From: Marinobacter mangrovi
Lineage (GTDB): Bacteria; Pseudomonadota; Gammaproteobacteria; Pseudomonadales; Oleiphilaceae
DNA: 64,000 nt
Assembly (NCBI RefSeq): GCF_016798325.1
Contig: NZ_JAERVO010000002.1
Location: forward strand, 1 to 64,000
Direction of reading: 5' to 3'
Each line of letters begins with the position of its first letter. Within the stretch, counting starts at the first letter, position 1. Below the pieces are notes generated by a model that saw nothing but the letters and a program-made list of their open reading frames with translations, was not told where the DNA came from and did no database searches. Shown here one piece after another: positions 44,047 to 54,237 of this stretch. Made by a program: the position numbers and the translations under genes.

Positions 44047-44210
44047 GATGTCAGTCTCCTGTGATGGGGCTGGGTTTTACAGGTTGTCGAGCGGTGACGC
44101 CGAGGATCGACAGGGCCGAGAACATTTATTGACCTTATGCATATGATCGCGCGCGTATTCGGAATCTCCAGGTTGGGCCACACGGACGGGGATGGCTCAG
44201 GACGACGGGG

Positions 44211-45824
44211 CTAATCCTGATGCGTCATCTGTATTGGCTGTTTGCGGCGCCGCTTGTAGGCCAGCCAGTCTTCCGCCGTGACCATCAACGCCTGTTTGCC
44301 GCGATAGGGGTATATCTCGGTGGCGATTTGGGCCAATGGGCTGTCGGTGCTTCGAGCGTAGAAAATCAGGCAGGCTTCAGGATGCTCCGCAGCCCACGAG
44401 TCGAGTGTGGGTTCCCGGATTTCCAGGAGTGGCTTTTCCAGCCGTCCGGCGAACTGGTACTGGTCGTGGTATTTGTCCACATTGACGACGATGACGCCCT
44501 GGTCCTGGAGCGCCTTGATCCGCTGGGCGAGAGGCTGGACATCCTGTAGCCGGAAGATGGTCACAAAATTCATCAGCAGGCCCAGAAACAGAGCACCCGA
44601 TGTGATGGCGATCCAGGCCATCCGTGGTCCGGCGTCCGGTCGGGCACGCAGCAGGACGAAACCGATGGCCAGGGGGAGCAGGGCGCCTACGCGCGGGGAA
44701 CTTGTGCAGACCTCTTCGACGCCACTCAGTTCGCACCATTCCGGTGTGAACAGCAGCGCCAGGCCTGCCAGAATTGAAATGCCTCCCAGAGATACCTCGC
44801 TCACGCGGGTGATGGGGCGGTCGGCATACCGTGCCGCGAGCCAGAGCGCGATGGCGGGCAGGGTGGGGATCAGGTAATGGACCTGCTTGCCGCTGATCAG
44901 TGAAAACGCTATCAGGGAAACGCCAAACCAGGCGACGCAGAAACGCTCTCCCGGGTCGCGCCAGAGTCGTCCGCGCCAGGCCTTCTCCCAAACCAGCACG
45001 CCCCACGGGAAAAGGAGCAGCGGTAGCAGCACCAAGTACCAATACCAGGGATGGGCATGGGCAAACGACTCGGCGATTCGACCTGCCGTCTGCTTCCAGA
45101 TCAGTTCATGGGAGAAGGTTGGTCCGCCCCGCAGGATGGCCGGATAAACCCAGGCCAGCATGATGGCGGCTCCGGTGACGACGGCCAGTGCCAGGCCGGC
45201 GTACCAGCGGTCCAGCGGCAGCCGGTTCTCCGAGCGGCGCCACCATGGCATCAGCAGCAGGACCGGCAATGTGCTCAGCAGGATCGCCGGACCTTTGGTC
45301 AACAAGCCGGCACCCAACATGATCCCGCAAACTGCAAACCAGGCGATGCGTCCCGAAAGCGACGCCCTGACACCTGCCGCGATGGCGGCCAAGGCAAACA
45401 CGCCCAACAACACGTCGAACATGAGCGTCGTGCTGTACACCAGCCAACACAGGAAGCTGGCCAGTATTAAAGGCGCATAGTTCCTGATAATCGGACGCTC
45501 CGGCCACAGGTTGGTGGCCAGGTTCGAGACCAGTGGCAGGGAAACCAGCGCACACCCGAGAGAAATCAGGCGCGGTGCATAGGCGTTGACACCCAGCACG
45601 GCCCACTCCGCGTGGATCAGCCAGAACAGCAGCGGGGGCTTGTGCGTGTAAGGATCGCCATTGAGGGTGGGCAGGATAAAGTCGCCTTTCTGCCACATTT
45701 CCCACGCGACAGACAGGTAACGCGTTTCATCGACGGGAAGGAGTGGGCGTAGCCAGAGGCTGGCCATACTGGCGGACAGTAACAGACCGATCGCGACCCA
45801 ATGGGACCGGCGATTCCCAAACAT
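44211..45824 (-). CDS. ArnT-like polyprenyl-phosphate-dependent glycosyltransferase
   Basis: From ATG 45824 (537 residues; GGAGG 8 bases upstream) the protein has 11-12 hydrophobic helices and the periplasmic acidic signature PVDETRYLSVAWEMWQKGDF and NGDPYTHKPPLLFWL of the PMT_2/ArnT GT-C family. A small soluble C-terminal domain ends the chain. These enzymes move a sugar such as aminoarabinose from undecaprenyl phosphate to lipid A or a protein. No arn genes are near, so the sugar is unknown. Confidence 0.83.
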   Translation of the reverse strand: MFGNRRSHWVAIGLLLSASMASLWLRPLLPVDETRYLSVAWEMWQKGDFILPTLNGDPYTHKPPLLFWLIHAEWAVLGVNAYAPRLISLGCALVSLPLVSNLATNLWPERPIIRNYAPLILASFLCWLVYSTTLMFDVLLGVFALAAIAAGVRASLSGRIAWFAVCGIMLGAGLLTKGPAILLSTLPVLLLMPWWRRSENRLPLDRWYAGLALAVVTGAAIMLAWVYPAILRGGPTFSHELIWKQTAGRIAESFAHAHPWYWYLVLLPLLLFPWGVLVWEKAWRGRLWRDPGERFCVAWFGVSLIAFSLISGKQVHYLIPTLPAIALWLAARYADRPITRVSEVSLGGISILAGLALLFTPEWCELSGVEEVCTSSPRVGALLPLAIGFVLLRARPDAGPRMAWIAITSGALFLGLLMNFVTIFRLQDVQPLAQRIKALQDQGVIVVNVDKYHDQYQFAGRLEKPLLEIREPTLDSWAAEHPEACLIFYARSTDSPLAQIATEIYPYRGKQALMVTAEDWLAYKRRRKQPIQMTHQD

Positions 45825-45983
45825 CGGGATGTCCTCCCTGAAGCCAAGAATCTCTTTCAGCGTAGCGCAGTTGGCGGGCAGTGGGGATCTGGATTGAGAT
45901 GAATTGGCCGCTTCAAGGGCCTGGGTCAAAAAAGACAGTTAAAAGGTGCCGGTCGGCGTGTATTCAGGACGGGTCAACGGCAA

Positions 45984-46013
45984 TAAAAAAGGCAGCCGAA
46001 GCTGCCTTTTTTT
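45984..46013. terminator. Bidirectional intrinsic terminator of the cold-shock gene
   Basis: GGCAGC (45991-45996) pairs with GCTGCC (46001-46006) around CGAA, flanked by AAAAAA and TTTTTTT. It works for either strand and lies just past the csp stop. Confidence 0.9.
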
Positions 46014-46030
46014 GAGCGGGTGGTGGCTAA

Positions 46031-46237
46031 TCAGACAGCAACCACGTTTTCCGCTTGCGGGCCTTTCTGGCCCTGGGTCACGGTGAACTCAACCGCTTGG
46101 CCTTCGGCCAGGGTCTTGAAACCGCCGCCCTGAATGGCGCTGTAGTGAACGAAAACGTCCGGGCCGTCTTCGCGGGTGATGAAGCCAAAGCCTTTGGTTT
46201 CGTTGAAGAACTTAACGGTACCGTTAGTGGTCGACAT
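46031..46237 (-). CDS. csp: Cold-shock protein (CspA family)
   Basis: The 68-residue OB-fold protein carries both RNA-binding motifs, KGFGFI and DVFVHYS, and ends PQAENVVAV. It melts RNA structure in the cytoplasm. ATG 46237 is the family start. The upstream 330 bp (46238-46568) contain no gene and probably hold its promoter and a long cold-shock leader, as is known for cspA; I cannot trace the structure by eye. Confidence 0.95.
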   Translation of the reverse strand: MSTTNGTVKFFNETKGFGFITREDGPDVFVHYSAIQGGGFKTLAEGQAVEFTVTQGQKGPQAENVVAV

Positions 46238-46568
46238 AATAATCAATCCTGTATGCAAAAATTTAGAGTGCCTTCGGCGCATCGACAGGATGCCCGATCG
46301 GCGTTGTGCGGAAACTAAAAACGCGCGGAATCAAAAACAGGACGGTGCACGACTCACTACGACAATGTAACGTCTTATTCTGAAATGCTTTGCTCTATCG
46401 TTTCTACCCGATGCACTCTACGCCGTTGTTTCGATAATTGCCAATCTTATTTAATAGGCATTATCCGTGAGCGCCCCGGCGATGCCAGGCGCTCATCGGC
46501 AAGCCTGTCGAAGCGTGAATCTCCTGATCCGGAGTTGCGGTTCAAGATCGTCACGGCAGCGCGATGGG

Positions 46569-47024
46569 TTATCCGGCCAGAGCCGCCCGGACCTTCTTGC
46601 TCAGGTGGCCCATTTCCACGCGTCCCAGCACTTGCGGGCGCAGTTCGTTCATCACCTTGCCCATGTCGGCCATGCCCTGGGCATCGGTTGTGCTGATCGC
46701 CTGGCGGATGAGGCCGTCCAGCTCGTCCTCGGTGAGTGCGGCGGGCATGAATTCCTCAATGATGACCATCTCCGCCCGCTCCTTGTCGGCCAGTTCCGGG
46801 CGGCCGGCGTCGTCGTACTGACTGGCCGCATCGCGGCGCTGCTTCAACATCTTGTCCAGCACCTTCAGCACTTCGTCATCGCCCAGATCGCGGCGTTCAT
46901 CGATCTCGATCTGTTTGACCGCAGCCTGGGCCATACGCAGGGTCGTCAGTCGATCCTTATCCTTGCTACGCATCGCGTCCTTGACGGCGCTGGCCAACTG
47001 CTCTTTGAGTGATGGGGCAGCCAT
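46569..47024 (-). CDS. yqeY: GatB/YqeY-domain protein
   Basis: This 151-residue helical protein has LKEQLASAVKDAMRSKDKDRLTTLRM, MLKQRRDAASQYDDAGRPELA, EEFMPAALTEDEL and MGKVMNELRPQVLGR, the complete YqeY pattern. The C-terminal part resembles the tRNA-interacting tail of GatB. In many proteobacteria it lies between rpsU and dnaG; here it stands alone. It may influence tRNA-dependent amidation, but this is unproven. Confidence 0.9.
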   Translation of the reverse strand: MAAPSLKEQLASAVKDAMRSKDKDRLTTLRMAQAAVKQIEIDERRDLGDDEVLKVLDKMLKQRRDAASQYDDAGRPELADKERAEMVIIEEFMPAALTEDELDGLIRQAISTTDAQGMADMGKVMNELRPQVLGRVEMGHLSKKVRAALAG

Positions 47025-47212
47025 AACGCATCTCCTGTATGGGGTGTTGGGGTTGCTACCTTAGCGCAAAATGGCCCGGTTGGGGCGAGTGCGGTATCGA
47101 AAATCGGGAGGGCGCGAGGTACGGCCCGGGGTTCGACAGTCCGGATCACCTGTTCGATACTGAATCAGCGCGTACATGACATCCGGCCATCGTCGGGAGG
47201 AGGGTAATCCGC

Positions 47213-48001
47213 ATGTCAGGACAGGAATCGCTGGTGAGCCGAGTGACCGAAGAAGGAATCACGACGCTCACCCTGAACCACCCGCAGCGTCGCAACAGTT
47301 TGTCGATGGCCATGCTTGAAGCCCTGTCGGTCGAACTGGACGCCATTGCGGGTGACGCGTCGACCCGAGTCGTCATCCTGGCCGCACAGGGGCCGACGTT
47401 TTGCGCTGGGCATGACCTGGGCGAAATCCGGGAGCAATTTGATAACCCGGATTTCCAGCTGGCCCTGTTCAACCAGTGCAGCAAAGTGATGCAGCAGATC
47501 GTGTCGTTACCGAAGCCGGTCATTGCCCGGGTGGTGGGCGTGGCGACGGCCGCGGGCTGCCAGTTGGTGGCCAGCTGTGATCTGGCGGTGGCCGCTGATA
47601 CCGCGCGCTTTGCGACGCCCGGCGTCAACATCGGGCTGTTCTGCTCCACGCCGATGGTGGCGTTGTCCCGGAACGTGTCCCGCAAGCACGCCATGGAGAT
47701 GCTGCTCACGGGGGAAATGATCAGCGCCGCGCGGGCCGAGGACATCGGTCTGGTGAACCGGGCGGTGGACGAGCAGGTCCTGGACGACACGGTGCACAAA
47801 ATGGCTCGGACGATTGCCGACAAATCCGGCCACACGCTGAAAATCGGAAAGGAAGCGTTCTACCGGCAGCTGGAAATGCCTTTGGCCGAGGCCTATGCAT
47901 ACACCGCCACCGTGATGGCAGACAACATGCAGGCCCACGACGCCCAGGAGGGCATCTGTGCGTTTCTGGATAAGCGCAAGCCGGACTGGAAAGATCACTG
48001 A
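47213..48001 (+). CDS. Enoyl-CoA hydratase/isomerase-family protein (ECHDC3-like)
   Basis: The 262-residue crotonase-fold protein has GPTFCAGHDLGEI for the oxyanion hole and acyl-CoA binding, then VVGVATAAGCQLVASCDLAVA and FATPGVNIGLFCSTP. In active hydratases the first glutamate sits where Gln is found here (AGCQL) and the second where Gly is (TPGVNIG), so both catalytic acids are missing, as in the ECHDC3-like branch. A different reaction or only CoA-ester binding is likely. ATG 47213 follows GGGAGGAGGG. Confidence 0.83.
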   Translation: MSGQESLVSRVTEEGITTLTLNHPQRRNSLSMAMLEALSVELDAIAGDASTRVVILAAQGPTFCAGHDLGEIREQFDNPDFQLALFNQCSKVMQQIVSLPKPVIARVVGVATAAGCQLVASCDLAVAADTARFATPGVNIGLFCSTPMVALSRNVSRKHAMEMLLTGEMISAARAEDIGLVNRAVDEQVLDDTVHKMARTIADKSGHTLKIGKEAFYRQLEMPLAEAYAYTATVMADNMQAHDAQEGICAFLDKRKPDWKDH

Positions 48002-48048
48002 TTCTTCCCCCGGCGGCTGCCATCCGGCGGCCTGAAAGGAGGCCGGCA

Positions 48049-48077
48049 TTGACACAGGAACGTCATTAAAAGGTCAA
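48049..48077 (+). promoter_or_regulatory. Pho-box-like direct repeats, three units at 11 bp
   Basis: TTGACAC (48049), ACGTCAT (48060) and AGGTCAA (48071) repeat at exactly 11-bp spacing with a GTCA-like core, as in PhoB sites (CTGTCAT-N4 repeats). They lie 74 bp before the secreted OB-fold protein gene. Confidence 0.5.
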
Positions 48078-48150
48078 CTGAGGGCCATCATTCGGTCATG
48101 TGAGTGTTCCAGAGTGGAGGCGTTTTTTCTGCGCCCCCTTGGAGAATGTC

Positions 48151-50049
48151 ATGACCGGATGGATCCGATTTCGCCCGCTGTTTGCTCTCGCTCTCACCCT
48201 CCTCTCCGCCAGTGTCCTGGCGACGCCCTACACCTGGAATTACCCGGCTCCCCTCAAAACGCCAGCGGCTGGTAACAGCAACGGCAAAGTGGTGATGTTT
48301 GACGTGTCCCACGGCGGCACCGAAGGTAACGCCGACTGGGTCATCAACGGTGGGTTCTCCGACTTTGCCGATGCCCTGGTGGCCGAGGGTTACACGGTGC
48401 AGGAGTATCGTGGCGTCGACAAGAATGGCGACGGCGTGATCCAGTTTGTGGATGACTACACGGCACCGGGCAACGCCGCCACCAGCGCCAACGAGGCGGT
48501 CATCACGGCTGCCGGTATCAGCGCGGCGGACGTACTGGTGCTGGCCGAGAGCAATCGACCGTTTACCCAGGCCGAGCAGTCGGCGCTGGCGGATTTTGTG
48601 GCCAGCGGGAAAGGCGTGTTTTTTATCGCCGACCACTACAACGCCGACCGCAACCTCAACACCTGGGACAGTACGGAAGTCTTCAACGGCTATAACCGCG
48701 CGACCCTGAGCCAGTTCAATATCGGCGGCGCCTATGGCGACCTGCGCAATCCGGGACAGGCCGGCGCCGGCTGGCTGGCCCAGACCTTCGGTCTGCGTTT
48801 CCGCTTCAATGCCATCGATTGGCTCTCCGGCGTCAGCGGCATCGTTGGCAGCGGTCAGGGGGAGGGGATTACCCAGGGCGTTGATCCGATCCTGATGGCC
48901 GGTGGCGCCACGCTGGCGATCACCGATCCGTCCCGGGCCAAGGGGCTGGTCTATTTCTCCAATGCAGACAGCCCGGCCCGCTGGAGCCATGCGGTGGATT
49001 CCGGTGTTTATTTTGGCGGCCGGGATGAAGGGCCTTATGTGGCCATTTCCAAAGCTGGCGCCGGTAAGGCGGCTTTCATCGGGGATTCCAGTCCCATCGA
49101 GGACGACTCGCCGCTCTATCTGCGACAGGACTCCGGTTCCACCAAGTCCACCTATCCCGGCTGGACCGACGCCGGTAATGCCGCCGTCCTCGCCGTCAAT
49201 CTGGTGAACTGGCTGGCCCAGCCGGAAAGCTACACCCACTTCGACAGCAGTGCCCATCCGGCCGGTGACGCCACACCCAACCCCATGGCCAGCGAGGAGC
49301 AGAGCGATCCGGACGGCGGCCAGGCCTGGAGCACGCCTTCCGGCGGCTATAACCCATGGGATGCCGCCACCTTCGCCGACGGTGCCTACGGGGCGGCCAA
49401 TCCGGCCGGGGGCGGCAGCACCACGCCGGGCGGCGACGCCATCAGCGTCAGTGCCGCACTGGCCCAGCCCAATGGCACGGACGTGACCGTCACCGGCACC
49501 ATCACTCAGGCGATCAACGGAGAGTACGCACTGGAGATCGCCGATCCGCAGGACGCGTCCGCCACCCTCTACGTCAAGCTGGACAGCCAGTACCGGGACA
49601 CCTTCAGTCCCCAGAACGATCCGTCGCTGGTGGGCCAGACCCTGCAGGTCTCCGGAACGCGGGACGACTATATGTCCGAGCCCAGCGTGGAAAACGTCAC
49701 GGACATGCAGCTGGTGAGCAGCGGTGGTGGTTCGACCGCCGACTGCGGATCCGCCGATGCGGTGTCGGTCAGTACCGCCTACGCCAGCTCAATCGGCACG
49801 CCCCTGACTGTGATCGGCACCGTGGTGCAGGGCATCAACGACCCTTACGCCCTGGAACTGGCTGACCTGGACGGTTCCACATCGATCTACGTCAAGCTGG
49901 AAGCCGACCAACGCGCCTACTACAGCCCGGCCAATAACCCCGGAGTGATCGGTCAGGTGCTGGAAGTGGACGGCCAGCGCGACGAGTACATGAGCACGCC
50001 CAGCGTGGAATCGGTCACCCAACTGACGTTGCCCAGCGGGTGCCCTTGA
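48151..50049 (+). CDS. Secreted DUF4350-like/tandem OB-fold (DUF6359-like) protein
   Basis: From ATG 48151 (632 residues) a signal peptide ends SVLA. The N-terminal 370 residues form a glutaminase-like Rossmann domain (VVMFDVSHGGTEGNADWV, GISAADVLVLAESNRPFT, GKGVFFIADHYNADRN). Two homologous OB-fold domains follow (about 450-530 and 550-630), each with TVTGTI/IGTV, YALEIAD/YALELAD and YMSEPSVENV/YMSTPSVESV. OB-folds of this type occur in extracellular nucleases and bind nucleic acid or sugar. It shares a likely operon with cpdB (57 bp gap). Exact activity unknown. Confidence 0.7.
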   Translation: MTGWIRFRPLFALALTLLSASVLATPYTWNYPAPLKTPAAGNSNGKVVMFDVSHGGTEGNADWVINGGFSDFADALVAEGYTVQEYRGVDKNGDGVIQFVDDYTAPGNAATSANEAVITAAGISAADVLVLAESNRPFTQAEQSALADFVASGKGVFFIADHYNADRNLNTWDSTEVFNGYNRATLSQFNIGGAYGDLRNPGQAGAGWLAQTFGLRFRFNAIDWLSGVSGIVGSGQGEGITQGVDPILMAGGATLAITDPSRAKGLVYFSNADSPARWSHAVDSGVYFGGRDEGPYVAISKAGAGKAAFIGDSSPIEDDSPLYLRQDSGSTKSTYPGWTDAGNAAVLAVNLVNWLAQPESYTHFDSSAHPAGDATPNPMASEEQSDPDGGQAWSTPSGGYNPWDAATFADGAYGAANPAGGGSTTPGGDAISVSAALAQPNGTDVTVTGTITQAINGEYALEIADPQDASATLYVKLDSQYRDTFSPQNDPSLVGQTLQVSGTRDDYMSEPSVENVTDMQLVSSGGGSTADCGSADAVSVSTAYASSIGTPLTVIGTVVQGINDPYALELADLDGSTSIYVKLEADQRAYYSPANNPGVIGQVLEVDGQRDEYMSTPSVESVTQLTLPSGCP

Positions 50050-50106
50050 GTGCCGATCGTGAGCAGGCCTCTCTCAACCCTGAAACCAGCATAAGAAGGA
50101 ACTTGA

Positions 50107-52113
<2,007 letters not shown>

Positions 52114-52142
52114 TCGGGCCATGACGCGACTCTGACGTTACC

Positions 52143-52178
52143 CGGAAATCCCGGTTGGTGTGGACACCGGGATTTCCG
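52143..52178. terminator. 13-bp hairpin between convergent cpdB and SDR genes
   Basis: CGGAAATCCCGGT (52143-52155) and ACCGGGATTTCCG (52166-52178) are perfect arms between the two convergent stops. There is no long T-run on either strand. Confidence 0.55.
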
Positions 52179-52182
52179 CCCG

Positions 52183-52842
52183 TCAGGCATCGGCACGAAT
52201 ATTCGCCCGAACCGCCGCGCTGATCGGCATCGAACCGGCATTGAGCTCCAGAATCTGCCGGCTGATCCGGGATTCGTGGATCAGCTCTGCTAGCGTGCGG
52301 GCCACGTCTTCGCGGGCAATCTGGTCGTGATGCTCCGCCGGACCGAGGGAGACAGTGCCTGAGCCCGGTTCATCGGTCAGCATGGATGGTCGCAGGATCA
52401 CCCAGTCCAGATCGCTCCGGCTGAGTATCACATCCGCCCTTTTCTTGATGGCGAAGTAGTACTCCACGTCGTCGCCCAGTGTCCGTTCCCGCCAGGATTC
52501 AGGTAGCACAGATACCGAAAGGAAGCGGTCGACGCCGGCGATGCGGGTCGCCTTGATGGCCTTCTCGATGCCGTCGCCGTCAATCGCCTTTGTGGTTTCC
52601 CGGCTGCCACCGTTCGAACCCGCGCTGAAGACAATCGCGTCCATATTGTCAAAGGCTGCTGCGAGTTCGTTCACCGTTATAATCGACAGGTCGCACACGG
52701 CGGTGGTCAATCCTTCTATTTCCAGTTCGGCCTGCTGCTCCCGCTGGCGGACCAGCCCATAGACGCCATCTCCCCGTTCTTGCAGCTGACGCGAAAGCAG
52801 GCGGCCGACGCCGCCATTGATACCGATGATAAAGACGTTCAC
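52183..52842 (-). CDS. Atypical SDR / NAD(P)-binding protein (YwnB/NmrA-like)
   Basis: From GTG 52842 (219 residues, GGAGG 7 bases upstream): the nucleotide loop IGINGGVGRLL, VCDLSIITVNELAAAFDNMDAIVFSAGSN, and DLDWVILRPSMLTDE characterise atypical SDRs of the NAD(P)H-dependent epimerase/reductase type. It lacks the Tyr-x-x-x-Lys of classical SDRs. It is downstream of the RidA gene (about 100 bp) and divergent from the TetR regulator with three palindromes, so all three probably form one circuit. Confidence 0.8.
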   Translation of the reverse strand: MNVFIIGINGGVGRLLSRQLQERGDGVYGLVRQREQQAELEIEGLTTAVCDLSIITVNELAAAFDNMDAIVFSAGSNGGSRETTKAIDGDGIEKAIKATRIAGVDRFLSVSVLPESWRERTLGDDVEYYFAIKKRADVILSRSDLDWVILRPSMLTDEPGSGTVSLGPAEHHDQIAREDVARTLAELIHESRISRQILELNAGSMPISAAVRANIRADA

Positions 52843-52943
52843 TTGGATGCCTCCTGTTCCGTTTGCGATGGGTGCTGACGATGGCGGCCCGGACGAAGTG
52901 AGCTGCGCTGGCGCCTGCCTGGCCTTGCCGGGCCGCCAATGCG

Positions 52944-53342
52944 TCACGCTGCGGCCGGAATGCGGGCGATGACCTTGATCTCGAAATCAAAGCCGGCCAG
53001 CCAGTTCACGCCGACCGCCGTCCAATTGGTGTAGGGCGGTTCGCCGAACACTCTCTGCCGGACGGTGTCGATGGCGTTCCATTGTGCTTCCGGGTCGGTG
53101 TGGAACGTGGTGACGTCGACGATGTCGTCGAAGGTGCATCCGGCGGCCTTGAGAACGGCTGCCAGATTGTCGAAGGCGAGTTGAACCTGCTTTTCGAAGT
53201 CGGGCTCGGGCGAGCCGTCCTCAAGGCTGCCGACCTGGCCGGAGACAAACAGCAGGTCGCCTGAACGAATGGCTGCGGAGTAGCGGTTGATGTCGTAGAG
53301 GGCCTGTCGCCCTGCGGGAAAGATGGCGTCGCGTTGAGTCAT
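52944..53342 (-). CDS. RidA-family enamine/imine deaminase-like protein
   Basis: From ATG 53342 (132 residues) the protein has the YjgF/RidA pattern: YSAAIRSGDLLFVSGQVG, FDNLAAVLKAAGCTFDDIVDVTTF and an ending near FDFEIKVIARIPA. The usual RidA arginine in CxxR or VxR is not evident in the C-terminus (DFEIKVIA), so it belongs to a non-archetypal Rid group. The start at 53360 is less likely. The promoter region contains the three TetR palindromes. Confidence 0.82.
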   Translation of the reverse strand: MTQRDAIFPAGRQALYDINRYSAAIRSGDLLFVSGQVGSLEDGSPEPDFEKQVQLAFDNLAAVLKAAGCTFDDIVDVTTFHTDPEAQWNAIDTVRQRVFGEPPYTNWTAVGVNWLAGFDFEIKVIARIPAAA

Positions 53343-53437
53343 GGTTTCAGTTCCGATCAAAGAGGATGGTTTGAAAGGCCGGCCGGCGGATAACCAGAGA
53401 CCTTTCGGGCTTTCACTGCCTCGATATCGTCATTAAT

Positions 53438-53504
53438 ATACGAGGCGTATGTCAGTATAATCTTACATACGCGGCGTATGTCAATTAGCATACGAAGCGT
53501 ATGC
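53438..53504. promoter_or_regulatory. Three TetR-type palindromes (CATACG-N3-CGTATG) in the divergent promoter
   Basis: Palindromes centre at 53444 (ATACG-AGG-CGTAT), 53473 (ACATACG-CGG-CGTATGT) and 53496 (GCATACG-AAG-CGTATGC). A plus-strand TATAAT lies at 53456-53461 and a minus-strand TTGACA at 53479-53484, so the middle site falls between the minus-strand -35 and -10. Confidence 0.8.
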
Positions 53505-53523
53505 GATCGCAACAGGAGCACGA

Positions 53524-54132
53524 ATGGCTGCAAGAAAACGCGCACAGATGGTCGAGGAAACCCGGGCCAAACTGATTCAGGCTGCCCGCAAGGCGTTCGC
53601 AGCGAAGGGTTACGCGGCATCCTCCATGGATGACCTGACCGCCGCAGCCGGCCTCACGCGGGGCGCGCTCTACCACAACTTCGGCGACAAGAAGGGTTTG
53701 CTGCAGGCGGTGATCGATCAGATGGACGCGGAGATGCTGGTGCGCATGCGCGCAGCACGTGAAAAGGCGGACGGCGCCTGGCTGGGCTTCATGGAGGAAA
53801 GCATCGCTTATATGGAGATGGCCCTGGAGCCGGAGATCCAGCGCATCATGCTGCTGGACGGGCCGGCGGTGCTGGGTGACCCGTCGCAATGGCCAAACCA
53901 GAACGCCTGCCTACGCACCACCATGGAAACGATCCAGGCGCTCATCGAAGAAGGCACGGTACGACCGGTGGATGCCGAAGCCGCGGCCCGCCTGCTCAAC
54001 GGCGCCGCTCTCAATGCCGCGCTGTGGATTGCCGCGGCCGATGATTCACGAGCCGTGTTTGAAAAGGTGGTGGATGCTTTCCGCTCCCTTGCGGAGGGGT
54101 TGCTGCGCAAACCCTCGCACGCTGGCGATTGA
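53524..54132 (+). CDS. TetR-family transcriptional repressor
   Basis: The 202-residue regulator has the TetR HTH at residues 9-55 (RAKLIQAARKAFAAKGYAAS, DLTAAAGLTRGALYHNFGDK) and a helical ligand domain (PEIQRIMLLDGPAVLG, ALIEEGTVRPVDAEAAARLL). ATG 53524 follows ACAGGAG. It is divergent from the RidA/SDR pair. Three well-matched palindromes in between make autoregulation plus control of those genes very likely. Confidence 0.9.
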   Translation: MAARKRAQMVEETRAKLIQAARKAFAAKGYAASSMDDLTAAAGLTRGALYHNFGDKKGLLQAVIDQMDAEMLVRMRAAREKADGAWLGFMEESIAYMEMALEPEIQRIMLLDGPAVLGDPSQWPNQNACLRTTMETIQALIEEGTVRPVDAEAAARLLNGAALNAALWIAAADDSRAVFEKVVDAFRSLAEGLLRKPSHAGD

Positions 54133-54237
54133 GTCCGAGTGCCCCTTGACCCACGCTCAATCACGCATAGGGTTAATAAAGGCATCCCTATTTGATTTCC
54201 ATGTATCGACTCACAGGACAAGCGAAAGGAGAACGCG

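Noticed and set aside
48088-49257. 389-codon minus-strand open frame opposite the secreted OB-fold gene
   Set aside because: It is a codon-bias shadow; the plus-strand protein has a signal peptide and two repeated domains.
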